Counted from the stretch's first letter, positions 16,234 through 25,532 are shown. The stretch is DNA of 46,454 nt from an uncultured Eubacteriales bacterium (GCA_905198865.1 CAJKEB010000011.1:1-46454); one strand, 5' to 3'. Notes: generated from the sequence alone by a model not told the origin. Numbers and translations: made by a program.

Positions 16234-16443
16234 ATGAGTAAATATGAACCGTTATGGAATTGGATAAAAGAAAATGGCACAGACAGTTTTAAACTAACTT
16301 ACGCCGAGATAGAAAATATAGCCGGTCTGCCGATTGACCGTTCATTCCTTACTTTTAAAAAGGAACTGTTGGAGTATGGATTCAAGGTGGGAAAGATCTC
16401 TATGAAAGAGCAGACTGTGACTTTTGAAAAAACAGATAGTTAG
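16234..16443 (+). CDS. small conserved hypothetical protein
   Basis: The 69-residue protein reads MSKYEPLWNWIKENG, then a segment resembling LTYAEIENIAGLPIDRSF and a basic C-terminal strand. The xYxPLWxxL...tFxEIExixG layout resembles a family of small uncharacterised proteins in Firmicutes, often near regulatory or defence genes. AAGGA lies 11 nt before the ATG; a GTG two codons earlier is possible. It is the first gene after the detached rlmD tail, so it may be the original downstream neighbour. Function unknown. Confidence 0.7.
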   Translation: MSKYEPLWNWIKENGTDSFKLTYAEIENIAGLPIDRSFLTFKKELLEYGFKVGKISMKEQTVTFEKTDS

Positions 16444-16528
16444 GCTCCCCATCATCGGATGTGTTCCAGTGGCGAGGAGCCTTTGCGCGTTTATATATTT
16501 CCCAAAAAGAAAGGATACTCACATCTTT

Positions 16529-17059
16529 ATGAGTAAAAATATTATTTTAGATACTGACAGATTATATTTGCGCGAAATTGAGCAGACTGATTTTTGTTCG
16601 CTTTGCAAAATATTGCAGGATGCTGAGGTTATGTATGCTTATGAGCACGCTTTTTCAGATGAGGAAGTCCACGAGTGGCTTGACAGACAAATACAAAGAT
16701 ATAAACAGTATGGATTTGGATTATGGGCAGTTATTTTAAAAGAAAATAATGAGCTAATTGGTCAGTGCGGCTTAACTATGCAGAAGTGTAAAGACAAAGA
16801 GGTTCTTGAAGTAGGTTATTTATTTCAAAAACATTATTGGAAAAACGGCTACGCCGCAGAAGCAGCTATCGCTTGCAAAAAATATGCCTTTGAAAAGTTA
16901 AAGGCTGAGGAAGTTTACTCTATTATACGAAACAACAATATACCGTCTCAAAACGTAGCAAAGCGTAATGGCATGACAATCTGCGGTGAAATCACAAAAC
17001 ATTATTATGGTATGGATATGCCGCATTTGGTATTTTCAGTTAAGCGTGACGATAAATAA
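16529..17059 (+). CDS. GNAT N-acetyltransferase, RimJ/RimL type
   Basis: The 176-residue protein has the GNAT fold of the Acetyltransf_3 type: LDTDRLYLREIEQTD start, GFGLWAVI and NELIGQCGL strands, and the acetyl-CoA loop region around EVGYLFQKHYWKNGYAAEA. It ends with NVAKRNGM near the C-terminus. Members acetylate ribosomal protein termini, small amines or antibiotics; the substrate here is unknown. The start at 16529 matches family N-termini; an in-frame extension to 16424 runs back into the previous gene. A loose stem (AGGCTCC/GGAGCCT, 16442-16482) lies just upstream and may end the previous transcript. Confidence 0.9.
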   Translation: MSKNIILDTDRLYLREIEQTDFCSLCKILQDAEVMYAYEHAFSDEEVHEWLDRQIQRYKQYGFGLWAVILKENNELIGQCGLTMQKCKDKEVLEVGYLFQKHYWKNGYAAEAAIACKKYAFEKLKAEEVYSIIRNNNIPSQNVAKRNGMTICGEITKHYYGMDMPHLVFSVKRDDK

Positions 17060-17084
17060 ATTTTACAGAATGGAGTGGTTTTTT

Positions 17085-17489
17085 ATGTTATTTAAATGCA
17101 GAATTGAAACGGGGAACGGAGACAGAATGTATGACATTACAAAAGTAGTACGCGATAAGGTAAAAAGCAGCGGAGTTAAGTCGGGTATATGTGTAATTTA
17201 TGTACCGCACACAACGTGCGGTGTGACCATAAACGAAAACGCTGATCCTGATGTACAGCATGATATCATAAAAACCCTGGACAGGCTTGTACCGTACAAC
17301 GATCCCGCATTTCTTCATATGGAGGGAAACTCGGCAGCACATATAAAGTCAAGTATGTTCGGATTTTCTCAAACAGTGATTATTGATGACGGCGATCTTG
17401 TTTTAGGCATATGGCAGGGAATATATCTGTGTGAATTTGAACGTGTAAAAACTGCAAGAAGTGTTTATATAAAAATAATCGAGGGCTAA
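17085..17489 (+). CDS. YjbQ/UPF0047 family protein
   Basis: The 134-residue protein is a full-length UPF0047 (YjbQ) member. It has the signature HTTCGVTINENADPDV and the later HxxxxSxxxSS-type segment (GNSAAHIKSSMFG), ending in LGIWQGIYLCEFE. Members form trimers with a conserved metal-binding His/Glu pocket, and thiamine phosphate synthase side-activity has been reported for some. The physiological role is not settled. TGGAGTGG lies upstream of the ATG. It follows the GNAT gene by 25 bp and ends at a strong terminator. Confidence 0.93.
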   Translation: MLFKCRIETGNGDRMYDITKVVRDKVKSSGVKSGICVIYVPHTTCGVTINENADPDVQHDIIKTLDRLVPYNDPAFLHMEGNSAAHIKSSMFGFSQTVIIDDGDLVLGIWQGIYLCEFERVKTARSVYIKIIEG

Positions 17490-17493
17490 AGTT

Positions 17494-17532
17494 AAACACA
17501 CTCCGCTGAATAACAGACGGAGTGTGTTTTTT
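17494..17532. terminator. bidirectional terminator between yjbQ and the minus-strand SDR
   Basis: A perfect 12-bp stem, AAACACACTCCG (17494-17505) with its complement at 17518-17529, has a T6 run on the plus side. It serves two convergent genes. Confidence 0.92.
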
Positions 17533-17539
17533 ATCTTCT

Positions 17540-18313
17540 TCAGCCTTTGCGATGCTGAATATTATACGCAATCTTTGTGATTATATTATCCGGCAGGAAG
17601 CGAAGTCCGAACTTTCCGAGCTTCATTGCCGTTCCCGGAACTATTACCGTCTTTTTCTTAAACATATTTTTGACAGCATATTCGGCGACATCCATTGAAT
17701 TAAGACCTTTGAGCGAAAATCTTACATTGGCGGTATTATTGAAGTTTGTATCAACCGGACCCGGACACAAAGCCCCGATATACACGTTTGAGCCGGAATT
17801 TTTAAGTTCGCGTGAAATCGCCTGAGTGAGCCTCAGAACATATGCCTTGGTAGAATAATACGTTGACATAAGCGGACCCGGCATAAAGCCTGCCGAGGAC
17901 GCAACATTTAAGATATATCCGCTGTCTCTTTTAACAAAATCATTAATAAACAATTTTGTCAGGATATGCAAAGCGGTTATGTTGGCATCAATCATATTGA
18001 GTTCGGTTGTCAAATCTGATTTTGAGAATTCTCCGAACAATCCGAAGCCTGCATTGTTTATCAAAACATCTATATTGCCTATTTCATTTGCGGCTTTATA
18101 GAGTTCAAAGCACGTATTTCTGTCGCTTAAATCCGCAGCAATAACATGCGCCTTTCCGTCAAGAAGCGCTTTTGTATCATTCAGGCGTTTTTCGTTTCGG
18201 CCTGTAATGATGACATCATACCCCATTTTGCTGAGACATACAGCTATGTCACGTCCTATTCCTGAGCTTGCGCCCGTAACAAGAGCAAGCGGATTATTAA
18301 TTTGACCGTTCAT
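17540..18313 (-). CDS. SDR-family oxidoreductase (DltE/YqjQ-like)
   Basis: The 257-residue enzyme has TGASSGIGRDIA at the NAD(P) site, GRNEKRL after beta-2 (NADP preference), NNAGFGLFGEF, catalytic Ser in NVASSAGF and Y-x3-K in YYSTKAYV. The C-terminus (LGKFGLRFLPDNIITKIAYN) is typical of the DltE/YqjQ-like subgroup of small-molecule or lipid reductases. TTGGAGG lies 8 nt before the ATG at 18313; the longer frame starts inside that site. It follows the pseudouridine synthase gene with a 35-bp gap. Confidence 0.9.
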   Translation of the reverse strand: MNGQINNPLALVTGASSGIGRDIAVCLSKMGYDVIITGRNEKRLNDTKALLDGKAHVIAADLSDRNTCFELYKAANEIGNIDVLINNAGFGLFGEFSKSDLTTELNMIDANITALHILTKLFINDFVKRDSGYILNVASSAGFMPGPLMSTYYSTKAYVLRLTQAISRELKNSGSNVYIGALCPGPVDTNFNNTANVRFSLKGLNSMDVAEYAVKNMFKKKTVIVPGTAMKLGKFGLRFLPDNIITKIAYNIQHRKG

Positions 18314-18348
18314 GCGTATATCCTCCAAGTTTTTTATAAAGCCGAGCG

Positions 18349-19269
18349 CTATAGCCCGGCTGTTCCGATTTCAATAATTTTGCCTTTGAGATATTCAAGC
18401 TCATCTGCCGGAGTTGAAAACTCGAAAATCAGTTTATACGCCTCAAGGCTTTGGAAACCATGACCGCCGTCTTTTGCTGCACCGTACTTGACATCGCCAA
18501 TCAGCGGATGCTCTATATGTGCAAATGACGCACGTATCTGATGTGTTCTTCCGCTCATAAGCTCAACCTCTACAAGCGATGTGCCGTTTATCGTACTAAT
18601 CACCCGATATTTCAGTTCACAATACTTGCCGCCGTCTGTTTTATTTTCACTGAACTCAACTTTGTTTTTCCCGGCTTTGGTGATATACCCCTTTATAACA
18701 CCGTTTTCACGCTTTGGAACTCCGTGAAGGCGGCAGATATAAAACTTGCGGATTTCCTTGCTTTTTATCTTTTCTGTGATTATTCGGTGCGCCTTGATAT
18801 TCTTTGCTCCAATCACCAAGCCCGAAGTATTCCTGTCTATACGATGGCAAAGTGACGGCTTGTATGCAGATTCTTCATCATACTCGCCTTTGGACTTTAA
18901 ATACTCCCGCATTATGCTCTCTAGGGAGCTGCCGTTTTCATCCTGTGACAACATTCCCGACGGCTTGTTCATTACTATTATATTATCGTCCTCGTATACA
19001 ATGTCAGGCTTGATAATTGATTCTCTTTTTGAGGATATAATATTCTCAGTATTATTATGCACACCGAAAAACTCATCGTTTATATAAAGCTCAAGCGTGT
19101 CGCCCGTATTCAGCTTTACTGTGCCGTCCGTTGTGCGCCTGCCGTTTATCTTAACCTTCTTCTTTCTCAGTGACCTGTATATCTCACCCTGCGGAGCAGT
19201 CATAATTTTGAACAGAAACTTATCGAGCCTTATTCCGTTATCACTTTTTGAAATTTTGATTTCTTTCAT
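18349..19269 (-). CDS. RluA-family pseudouridine synthase
   Basis: The 306-residue protein isomerises uridine to pseudouridine in RNA, probably 23S rRNA. An N-terminal S4 RNA-binding domain (about 10-62; IRLDKFLFK, KKKVKINGRR) precedes the catalytic domain. That domain carries the motif HRIDRNTSGL with catalytic D145 and the later GRTHQIRASFAHIEHPLIGD. It is the RluC/RluD type, but site specificity cannot be read. AAGGA precedes the ATG by about 9 nt. It starts 12 bp after hemZ and is likely in the same transcript. Confidence 0.94.
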   Translation of the reverse strand: MKEIKISKSDNGIRLDKFLFKIMTAPQGEIYRSLRKKKVKINGRRTTDGTVKLNTGDTLELYINDEFFGVHNNTENIISSKRESIIKPDIVYEDDNIIVMNKPSGMLSQDENGSSLESIMREYLKSKGEYDEESAYKPSLCHRIDRNTSGLVIGAKNIKAHRIITEKIKSKEIRKFYICRLHGVPKRENGVIKGYITKAGKNKVEFSENKTDGGKYCELKYRVISTINGTSLVEVELMSGRTHQIRASFAHIEHPLIGDVKYGAAKDGGHGFQSLEAYKLIFEFSTPADELEYLKGKIIEIGTAGL

Positions 19270-19281
19270 ATTAGATTATCC

Positions 19282-20478
19282 TTACTTATTTCGCAATACG
19301 TCCTTTCGCTTAAGCATCTCATCGAGCCTTTCGATGTAATCTTTAGCCTCTTTGACATTGAAAATTCTCTCAATCCTATTTGTCGTTCTGTCAACAGTTT
19401 TTGTAACACCGCCGCAGCCGAGCGAAATGATTGTCTGAATTTCCTCCATAATGTAAAGATTATAAAGCGACTCTTTTCCGGGTTTTGCATAGCCTACGTT
19501 TTCAAGGTTCCCGAGCTGATTTTTCTGGCGGTACATGTAGTAGGGCTGTTTTCCGTTTTCTTCAAGGAACTTTCGAGCATAATCCACCATTTCGCTGACA
19601 AGCTCACCGTTTGTAAGATTATACTGACTTAGCATCTCATTTAGACGTGAAGAACGTTTTATGCTCATAGTGTGAACAGTTGTGTCCTCAGGGTTAAGTT
19701 TTTCAACTTCCTCAAGGGTATATCTGAACATGTCAAAATCCTCACCCGGCAGTCCTGCGATTACGTCCATGTTTATATTATCAAATCCGCATTCACGGGC
19801 AAGAAACATTGCTTCTCTGATTGCCTCAGAATCATGCGCGCGACCTATAATACGCAGTGTTTCGTCATTCATTGACTGCGGATTGATGCTTATTCTGTCT
19901 ACGCCGTATTTCTTTAAAACATCGAGCTTCGCCTTGGTGATAGTGTCCGGACGTCCTGCCTCAACCGTGAACTCCTTTATTTGTGACAGGTCATTATTTT
20001 CATACAAACAGCTTATCATATCCTCCAAAAGCTCAGGCGTTAAAGTTGTCGGCGTTCCTCCGCCAATATACACGGTTTCTATACTCTGATTATTCTCGCG
20101 TATAATTCCGGCTGTATACGCTATCTCCTTTTTCAGCGCCTGGATGTATTCAGGCATTAGCTTTGCCGCCTGCTTTGTTCCGTTTGTGACAAACGAACAG
20201 TAGAGACAGCGGCTCGGACAGAACGGAATCCCGATATACAGGCTTACGCCGTTATCGTACATCTTCTCTCGCAAAGGGATAAGCGCTTTTGCACAGGTCA
20301 GGGCAAGCGTTGCTTTGTCGTATTCCGTGCCACACTCATTCATAAAATACTCTACCACTTCTCTATCCGATTTGCCTTCGTCAAGGAGCTTTGTAGCAAT
20401 CTTTGCGGGTCTTATTCCCGTCAGAATTCCCCAGGGTGTTTTATTATTGTCTTTATTTTCTATAATATTTTTCTCCAT
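19282..20478 (-). CDS. hemZ: HemZ-type radical SAM protein with a short N-terminus
   Basis: HemZ proteins are radical SAM enzymes related to oxygen-independent coproporphyrinogen III dehydrogenase; some relatives act in heme handling. The motif C87-x3-C91-x2-C94 (CPSRCLYC) is intact, followed by VYIGGGTPTTL, EFTVEAGRPD and GLPGEDFDMF. Before it lies the family block PWGILTGIRPAKI. Full-length homologues have about 80-100 more residues ahead of that block. Here only about 14 residues precede it and the MBL gene ends 10 bp upstream in another frame. No good ribosome site is seen, so translational coupling to the MBL gene is likely. Either a lineage variant or N-terminal loss. Confidence 0.88.
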   Translation of the reverse strand: MEKNIIENKDNNKTPWGILTGIRPAKIATKLLDEGKSDREVVEYFMNECGTEYDKATLALTCAKALIPLREKMYDNGVSLYIGIPFCPSRCLYCSFVTNGTKQAAKLMPEYIQALKKEIAYTAGIIRENNQSIETVYIGGGTPTTLTPELLEDMISCLYENNDLSQIKEFTVEAGRPDTITKAKLDVLKKYGVDRISINPQSMNDETLRIIGRAHDSEAIREAMFLARECGFDNINMDVIAGLPGEDFDMFRYTLEEVEKLNPEDTTVHTMSIKRSSRLNEMLSQYNLTNGELVSEMVDYARKFLEENGKQPYYMYRQKNQLGNLENVGYAKPGKESLYNLYIMEEIQTIISLGCGGVTKTVDRTTNRIERIFNVKEAKDYIERLDEMLKRKDVLRNK

Positions 20479-20488
20479 GCTCAATTAA

Positions 20489-21118
20489 TCAGCCGCCTAT
20501 ATACGGATTATACTTTCTCTCGTCGCCTATTGTTGAATACTCACCATGTCCCGGATACAGTATTATATTGTCATCAAGCGGCATAAGTTTTGTCTTAATT
20601 GATTTGATTTCCATATCCATACTTCCGGTAGGAAGGTCGGTTCTGCCGACGCTGAATCTGAACACAGTATCGCCGCAAAATATAACCTCGCCAAATTTCA
20701 GACACATACTGTCAAAAGTATGTCCGGGTGTATATATGACTTCAAATTTATTACTACTTCCAAACGGAATGGTATCTCCATCTGAAACAAGAATATCAGG
20801 CGTAAAAGTTTCGGGAGTTCTGCCCGGCTTGCCGCTCAAATTCAAAAAGGTATCGGCAAGGATTTCCTTGCCCTTCAGATGCGCGTACAGCTTTGCTTCA
20901 GGGCACAGGCTCATAAGCTCATTAAGTCCGCCGGTATGGTCATAGTGACCGTGTGTCAATATTATCTTTTTGATTTCACAACCGTCTTTATCGGCAGCTG
21001 ACTTTATTGCCTCTGCGTTATATGCCGGATCAATTACCGCTGCCTCGCCGCTTTCCTCGTCGCACAAAATATAACAGTTTGTCTGTACGGGTCCCAATAC
21101 TAATCTATTTAGTTTCAT
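20489..21118 (-). CDS. metallo-beta-lactamase fold hydrolase (glyoxalase II-like)
   Basis: The 209-residue protein has the MBL motif H56-x-H58-x-D60-H61 (THGHYDHTGG), then the further metal ligands in TPGHTFDS, FCGDTVF and LYPGHG. It belongs to the YcbL/YqgX group of stand-alone glyoxalase II-like hydrolases that split thioesters such as S-lactoylglutathione-type compounds. The true substrate in clostridia is unclear. It is directly upstream of hemZ and downstream of the Rel region, an arrangement common in Clostridia. Confidence 0.92.
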   Translation of the reverse strand: MKLNRLVLGPVQTNCYILCDEESGEAAVIDPAYNAEAIKSAADKDGCEIKKIILTHGHYDHTGGLNELMSLCPEAKLYAHLKGKEILADTFLNLSGKPGRTPETFTPDILVSDGDTIPFGSSNKFEVIYTPGHTFDSMCLKFGEVIFCGDTVFRFSVGRTDLPTGSMDMEIKSIKTKLMPLDDNIILYPGHGEYSTIGDERKYNPYIGG

Positions 21119-21142
21119 AATACCTCCTGTTATTTATTTTTA

Positions 21143-23152
21143 TTATTTCAGTAATTCCGAATTATTAAATATTCTCTGAGCTATGATAATTGCCTGCTCT
21201 CTTGTTGCAGATGCATATCCGGCAGATTCCTGCTCATAGTTCATATTTTTCGGTGCGAAATGTGTATCATCAACGCCCTTTACAATTCCGTTTTTCGCTA
21301 AGAAATATACCGACTGCTTAGCCCACGATGATATATCCGCATCATCGGAAAATACCGCTGCACCGCTTGTGTCAAGGCTGAATAACGCGTCGTTTTCTAT
21401 ACTCCACTGCGGATAGCTGTATTTCTTAAGTACACGGCAGAGCATCGTCGCAAGCTGCTCACGTGTTATTGAACTTGACGGCTCAAATGTCGAATCCGAC
21501 ACTCCCTGTGTTATCTCTATCCCGTATGCCTTTTTTATCGCATCCTCATTAGGATCACCGCTTATATCAGTGAAAGGGCAGAACGACGGCGGTTGTGTAT
21601 TGCTTTTTGAAATCGTATCGTAAAGCTTCAAAGCGATTGCTGCAAATTCACCGCGGCTTACCTTTTCGCTCAAATCGTAGCTGAGCATATTATCAGGAAC
21701 AAGTCCGTTCTGATATGCAAGCTCAATCTCAGACTGCGCCCACGGCGATACAGACGCACCAAAGCTTGTTGATACCGTATTAACTACCGGCACATCAGGC
21801 TCAGCTCCAAATCTTATCGCATTTCCTCTTTTATAAAATGTATACTTCTTTGACTGGTCTTCTGATGAAATCTCAATTGTATGTTCGCCGTCTGCTATTG
21901 TGTTGATATCAAGCATAAAAGTATACGGAGCGTATGACGACGAATGATACCATGAACCGTCAATATAATAATTCACGGTTATATTCGGCTTTTTCGGTAT
22001 ATATGCAAGCGTGTACAGATTGATTATACCGTTTTTCGCAGCAAGTGTTTCTCCGGCGTCAGCCCGTGAAAAAACAAATTCCGGCGACTGTCCGTATCCG
22101 CTTATATACGCTCCGCTTGCAGCTGCCTCGTTTATAATATCTATCGCATACGGCTTATCTGTTGTTCCGCTTGTATTGTGGTCGAATATATAGAATCTTT
22201 CAGGTTCATCTCTGTATGTATTGAAATAATTTATCAGCTTTACCTGCGGATATTTCATTATCAGATTCCAATACATATTACGAAGTCTGGGAATCGCCCA
22301 AGCGGTACAGTCATCGCCATAGATATTTTCAGTCGCTACTCCGCCCTCACTTATCATTACGGGCTTATTGATGTTATTCTTCTGCATGAATTCAAGCACC
22401 GGCTTGATTGAATTTGTAGACCAAGCATAATCGCCTGTCATAAAGTAGATACTTTCCTTTTCCAAAGTGTTTTTATCACCTTGAAAATACATCTTCATAT
22501 ATGAGGAAATTCCTATCCAGTCTACATATTCGTCACCCGGATAGTAATAATCAAACGGCCTGTCAAGGGCGCCAAGATCATTAGGCGACCATACAACTGC
22601 AAAATTATCATATTCATGAATCATATTTGCCACATTTCTGAACACCTGGACATATAAATCAGGCTCATCTCCAAGAGATGAACAGTTCATTTCACTTCCA
22701 AAGCGTATCAGCATAGGCTTGTTATACGCCGAAAGATTATTTAAGCTTTTGCGTATCGCATCATAATCCACTGCGTCAAGCGAATTAAGATTATACGCAA
22801 CCGTGACGACTGCATTTGAATTTCTGATTATCTCATTTGCAGGATAATATATATCATCCTGACCTATCTCCATTGAAAAATATGTAAGATACGCTCCTAT
22901 GTTATTAATCATATCTGAATTTTCTGCAATCATTCCCAGATACGTGCCGCCGCGCGGTTCAAATTTAGCCCAGTAATATGGTGCTGATTCCACACTGCCC
23001 TCTGTGTACAGTTCAAAATCGACCTCGTTTACCATGCTTCTTTTCTCTGATAATAATGCACCCCAATCCGGCTCAGGAAAATTATAAGCATACGCACCTA
23101 AGCTTGAGCATATCATAAGCGATACCAATAAAAAAGATGCCAGTTTTTTCAT
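21143..23152 (-). CDS. secreted GH26-like glycoside hydrolase with SLH domains
   Basis: The 669-residue exported protein has a signal peptide (MKKLASFLLVSLMICSSLGA, likely cleaved after AYA at 22). A GH26-like barrel follows at about 55-370: acid/base candidate E154 in RFGSEMN, then VVWSPND, YYPGDEYVDWIGIS and nucleophile candidate E269 in VMISEGG. GH26 enzymes cut beta-mannans or related glucans. A beta-sandwich linker (about 380-470) leads to three SLH repeats (about 485-669; FTDISGDP, ITREQLATMLCR, TREQAIIIAQR) for binding cell-wall polymer. AAGGGAGAG precedes the ATG. It sits between rel and the MBL gene and likely acts on the cell surface. Substrate is inferred only. Confidence 0.87.
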   Translation of the reverse strand: MKKLASFLLVSLMICSSLGAYAYNFPEPDWGALLSEKRSMVNEVDFELYTEGSVESAPYYWAKFEPRGGTYLGMIAENSDMINNIGAYLTYFSMEIGQDDIYYPANEIIRNSNAVVTVAYNLNSLDAVDYDAIRKSLNNLSAYNKPMLIRFGSEMNCSSLGDEPDLYVQVFRNVANMIHEYDNFAVVWSPNDLGALDRPFDYYYPGDEYVDWIGISSYMKMYFQGDKNTLEKESIYFMTGDYAWSTNSIKPVLEFMQKNNINKPVMISEGGVATENIYGDDCTAWAIPRLRNMYWNLIMKYPQVKLINYFNTYRDEPERFYIFDHNTSGTTDKPYAIDIINEAAASGAYISGYGQSPEFVFSRADAGETLAAKNGIINLYTLAYIPKKPNITVNYYIDGSWYHSSSYAPYTFMLDINTIADGEHTIEISSEDQSKKYTFYKRGNAIRFGAEPDVPVVNTVSTSFGASVSPWAQSEIELAYQNGLVPDNMLSYDLSEKVSRGEFAAIALKLYDTISKSNTQPPSFCPFTDISGDPNEDAIKKAYGIEITQGVSDSTFEPSSSITREQLATMLCRVLKKYSYPQWSIENDALFSLDTSGAAVFSDDADISSWAKQSVYFLAKNGIVKGVDDTHFAPKNMNYEQESAGYASATREQAIIIAQRIFNNSELLK

Positions 23153-23238
23153 AACATTTCTCTCCCTTATTATAATATATTTGTTTTTAGCATATACAAT
23201 AACTACTGCAACAAACAAAGACAACCCTCACTGTGCCA

Positions 23239-25428
23239 TTACTGTCTGCTTCTGATAACCGAGATTACGCCCTTTAAGCGTTTAATTTTATTTATTATAT
23301 TATCAATCTGACCGGTATTTGATATTTCGGTTGTGATTTCGATTATTGCCAAATCATTTTTGCCGGTTCTTGCGTTTACGTTTGTAACCGGGATTTTGAT
23401 ATCTGAAATGACAGTCATAATGTCAATAAGCAAATTTGCTCTGTCGGTTGCCGTTATGGAAAGAGTTGACTTAAACGACGCCGGAGGTGTATCGCCTGCC
23501 CAGCGAACCGAAATTAATCTGCCGCGCTCGCTTTCGTTTGTCGTAGCATGTATCATATTGAGGCAGTCTGCCCTATGTATGGCAACTCCTCTTCCTCTTG
23601 TAACATATCCGATAATCTTGTCACCCGGTACCGGATTGCAGCAATGCGACAATCTTACCATACAGTTGTCTACTCCCTCGACAATTACACCGCTGTTATT
23701 AGGCTTTGAGGTTGTCTTTACCTTAATCGGAACCGGAATTTCATCAGGCGTAACCTCAAGCTCCTGAAGCTGGCGGGTTTTTGCTTCTGTCAAAAATCTT
23801 GTAACAAACCTGTTGGCGTTTGTTATGCCGAAGCCAATACCCGCATATAGATCGTCTAAACTGTTAAATCCGTATTTTTTAATAAGCGGATTAATAAACT
23901 TTTCATCATGAAGATACTTATCGGGAAGCTTGTTCTTAGTCATTTCTTTTTCAAGATGCTCTTTTCCCTTTTGTATATTCTCTTCACGGTTCACTTTTTT
24001 AAACCACTGATTTATTTTATTACGCGCCTGCGATGTCTTGCAAATCTTAAGCCAGTCGGTATTCGGGCCTCGTGTGACCGAACTTGTGATTACGTCTACT
24101 ATGTCGCCGTTTTGAAGCTCGTGCGACAGCGGCACGATTTTACCGTTCACCTTTGCGCCCGTCATACGATTGCCGACAGCGCTGTGAATTCTGTACGCAA
24201 AGTCAATCGGTGTTGAACCGCTCGGCAGGCTCACAACATCGCCCTTAGGCGTAAACACAAACACCTCGTCATTGAACATATCAATTTTGAGCGTCTGCAT
24301 AAAATCCTCAGTGCTGGTGCTGTCTTTTTGTATCTCAAGCAGATTTTTAATCCATTCGAGTTTTTCGTCCATATCACTGGCACCGCTTTTGCCCTCTTTA
24401 TATTTCCAATGGGCAGCGATACCGTTCTCAGCAATCTGATGCATCTCCCACGTTCTTATCTGTATTTCAAACAATGTTCCATTCGGTCCTATAAGAGTTG
24501 AGTGCAGGGACTGATACATGTTAGGCTTCGGCATTGCAATGTAGTCCTTGAATCTGCCGGGTACGGGCTTGAATAATTCATGAACCATACCGAGAACCGC
24601 ATAACAGTCCGATACATTGTCAACAATAACACGCACGGCAAATAAGTCATAGAGTTCATCAATAGTCTTGTTCTGCATGAACATCTTTCTGTAAATGCTG
24701 TAAAAATGCTTGGCTCTGCCTGCGACATGCGCCTTAATATGAAGCTCGCTCAGCTTTTTTTCAAGAATATCTATTATCTCAGCTATATACTTTTCTCTTT
24801 CTTCGCGCTTTTGAGCAATATTATCTACTATTTCATAATAGCCGATTGGGTCGATATAACGGAGTGATAAATCTTCAAGCTCCATTTTAATTTTAGACAT
24901 ACCGAGACGATGAGCCAGAGGCGCATACACCTCAAGCGTCTCGCGTGAAATTGCTCTTTGACGTTCTTCACGCATATATTTCATAGTCCGCATATTATGA
25001 AGCCTGTCGGCAAGCTTGATAACTATAACACGGATATCCTCCGCCATTGCAAAGAACATCTTGCGAAGCGTTTCAATCTGCTGCTCCTCCTTTGAGGAAT
25101 ACGGTATCTTATCGAGCTTTGTAACTCCGTCAACCAAAAGAGCGACTGTCTCGCCGAACTCACGCACAATATCCTCACGCGTACAATCGGTGTCCTCAAC
25201 AACATCATGGAGCAGTGCGGCACATATAGAATCCACATCAAACTCCATCTCCGCAATTATTGACGCAACCTGAATCGGATGATTTACAAACGGTTCACCC
25301 GATTTGCGTTTTTGACCGGCGTGTTTTTCAACAGCGAAGTTATACGCCTTCTCAACCATCGATAAGTCGCCGTTCTTATTATATTTTCGTATTAATTCAA
25401 TCAGAGTTGATAAATCATTACCTTTCAT
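23239..25428 (-). CDS. rel: bifunctional (p)ppGpp synthetase/hydrolase Rel
   Basis: The 729-residue enzyme makes and degrades (p)ppGpp in the stringent response. The HD hydrolase domain is intact (NHPIQVA, LLHDVVEDT, KLADRLHNMRT). The synthetase domain keeps GRAKHFYSIYRKM, MPKPNMYQSLHST and EIQIRTWEMH with AAHWKYKEG. A TGS domain (VFVFTPKGDVVSLP, DFAYRIHSAVG), a Cys-containing ZBD/CC segment (CCNPVPGD) and a C-terminal ACT domain complete the usual long Rel layout. Both catalytic halves look active. It lies just downstream of recJ, behind a terminator, with its own GCGGGTG ribosome site. Confidence 0.96.
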   Translation of the reverse strand: MKGNDLSTLIELIRKYNKNGDLSMVEKAYNFAVEKHAGQKRKSGEPFVNHPIQVASIIAEMEFDVDSICAALLHDVVEDTDCTREDIVREFGETVALLVDGVTKLDKIPYSSKEEQQIETLRKMFFAMAEDIRVIVIKLADRLHNMRTMKYMREERQRAISRETLEVYAPLAHRLGMSKIKMELEDLSLRYIDPIGYYEIVDNIAQKREEREKYIAEIIDILEKKLSELHIKAHVAGRAKHFYSIYRKMFMQNKTIDELYDLFAVRVIVDNVSDCYAVLGMVHELFKPVPGRFKDYIAMPKPNMYQSLHSTLIGPNGTLFEIQIRTWEMHQIAENGIAAHWKYKEGKSGASDMDEKLEWIKNLLEIQKDSTSTEDFMQTLKIDMFNDEVFVFTPKGDVVSLPSGSTPIDFAYRIHSAVGNRMTGAKVNGKIVPLSHELQNGDIVDVITSSVTRGPNTDWLKICKTSQARNKINQWFKKVNREENIQKGKEHLEKEMTKNKLPDKYLHDEKFINPLIKKYGFNSLDDLYAGIGFGITNANRFVTRFLTEAKTRQLQELEVTPDEIPVPIKVKTTSKPNNSGVIVEGVDNCMVRLSHCCNPVPGDKIIGYVTRGRGVAIHRADCLNMIHATTNESERGRLISVRWAGDTPPASFKSTLSITATDRANLLIDIMTVISDIKIPVTNVNARTGKNDLAIIEITTEISNTGQIDNIINKIKRLKGVISVIRSRQ

Positions 25429-25470
25429 AATTTCACCCGCCGCTTTTAAATTTATTTTGCCTTAAGACCC

Positions 25471-25495
25471 TAAAAGGCTCCCGAAAGGAGCCTTT
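25471..25495 (-). terminator. terminator between recJ and rel
   Basis: A perfect 9-bp stem, AAAGGCTCC with GGAGCCTTT around CGAAA, ends in TTTT on the minus strand, 38 bp after the recJ stop. Confidence 0.82.
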
Positions 25496-25532
25496 GATTC
25501 AAGCCTCAGAGGCCGCAATACCCCTGCATATT

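Noticed and set aside
16442..16482. Strong terminator between the 69-residue protein and the GNAT gene
   Set aside because: The stem is 7 bp with a 27-nt loop and a weak T tail, so it is mentioned only in passing.
23333..23767. Long plus-strand frame opposite rel (and similar ones opposite mutS2, recJ, secD)
   Set aside because: They mirror codon structure of well-supported genes, lack ribosome sites and have no recognisable domains.
25471..25495. Hairpin before rel as an attenuator or riboswitch
   Set aside because: A short perfect stem with T4 placed right after recJ is a plain terminator.
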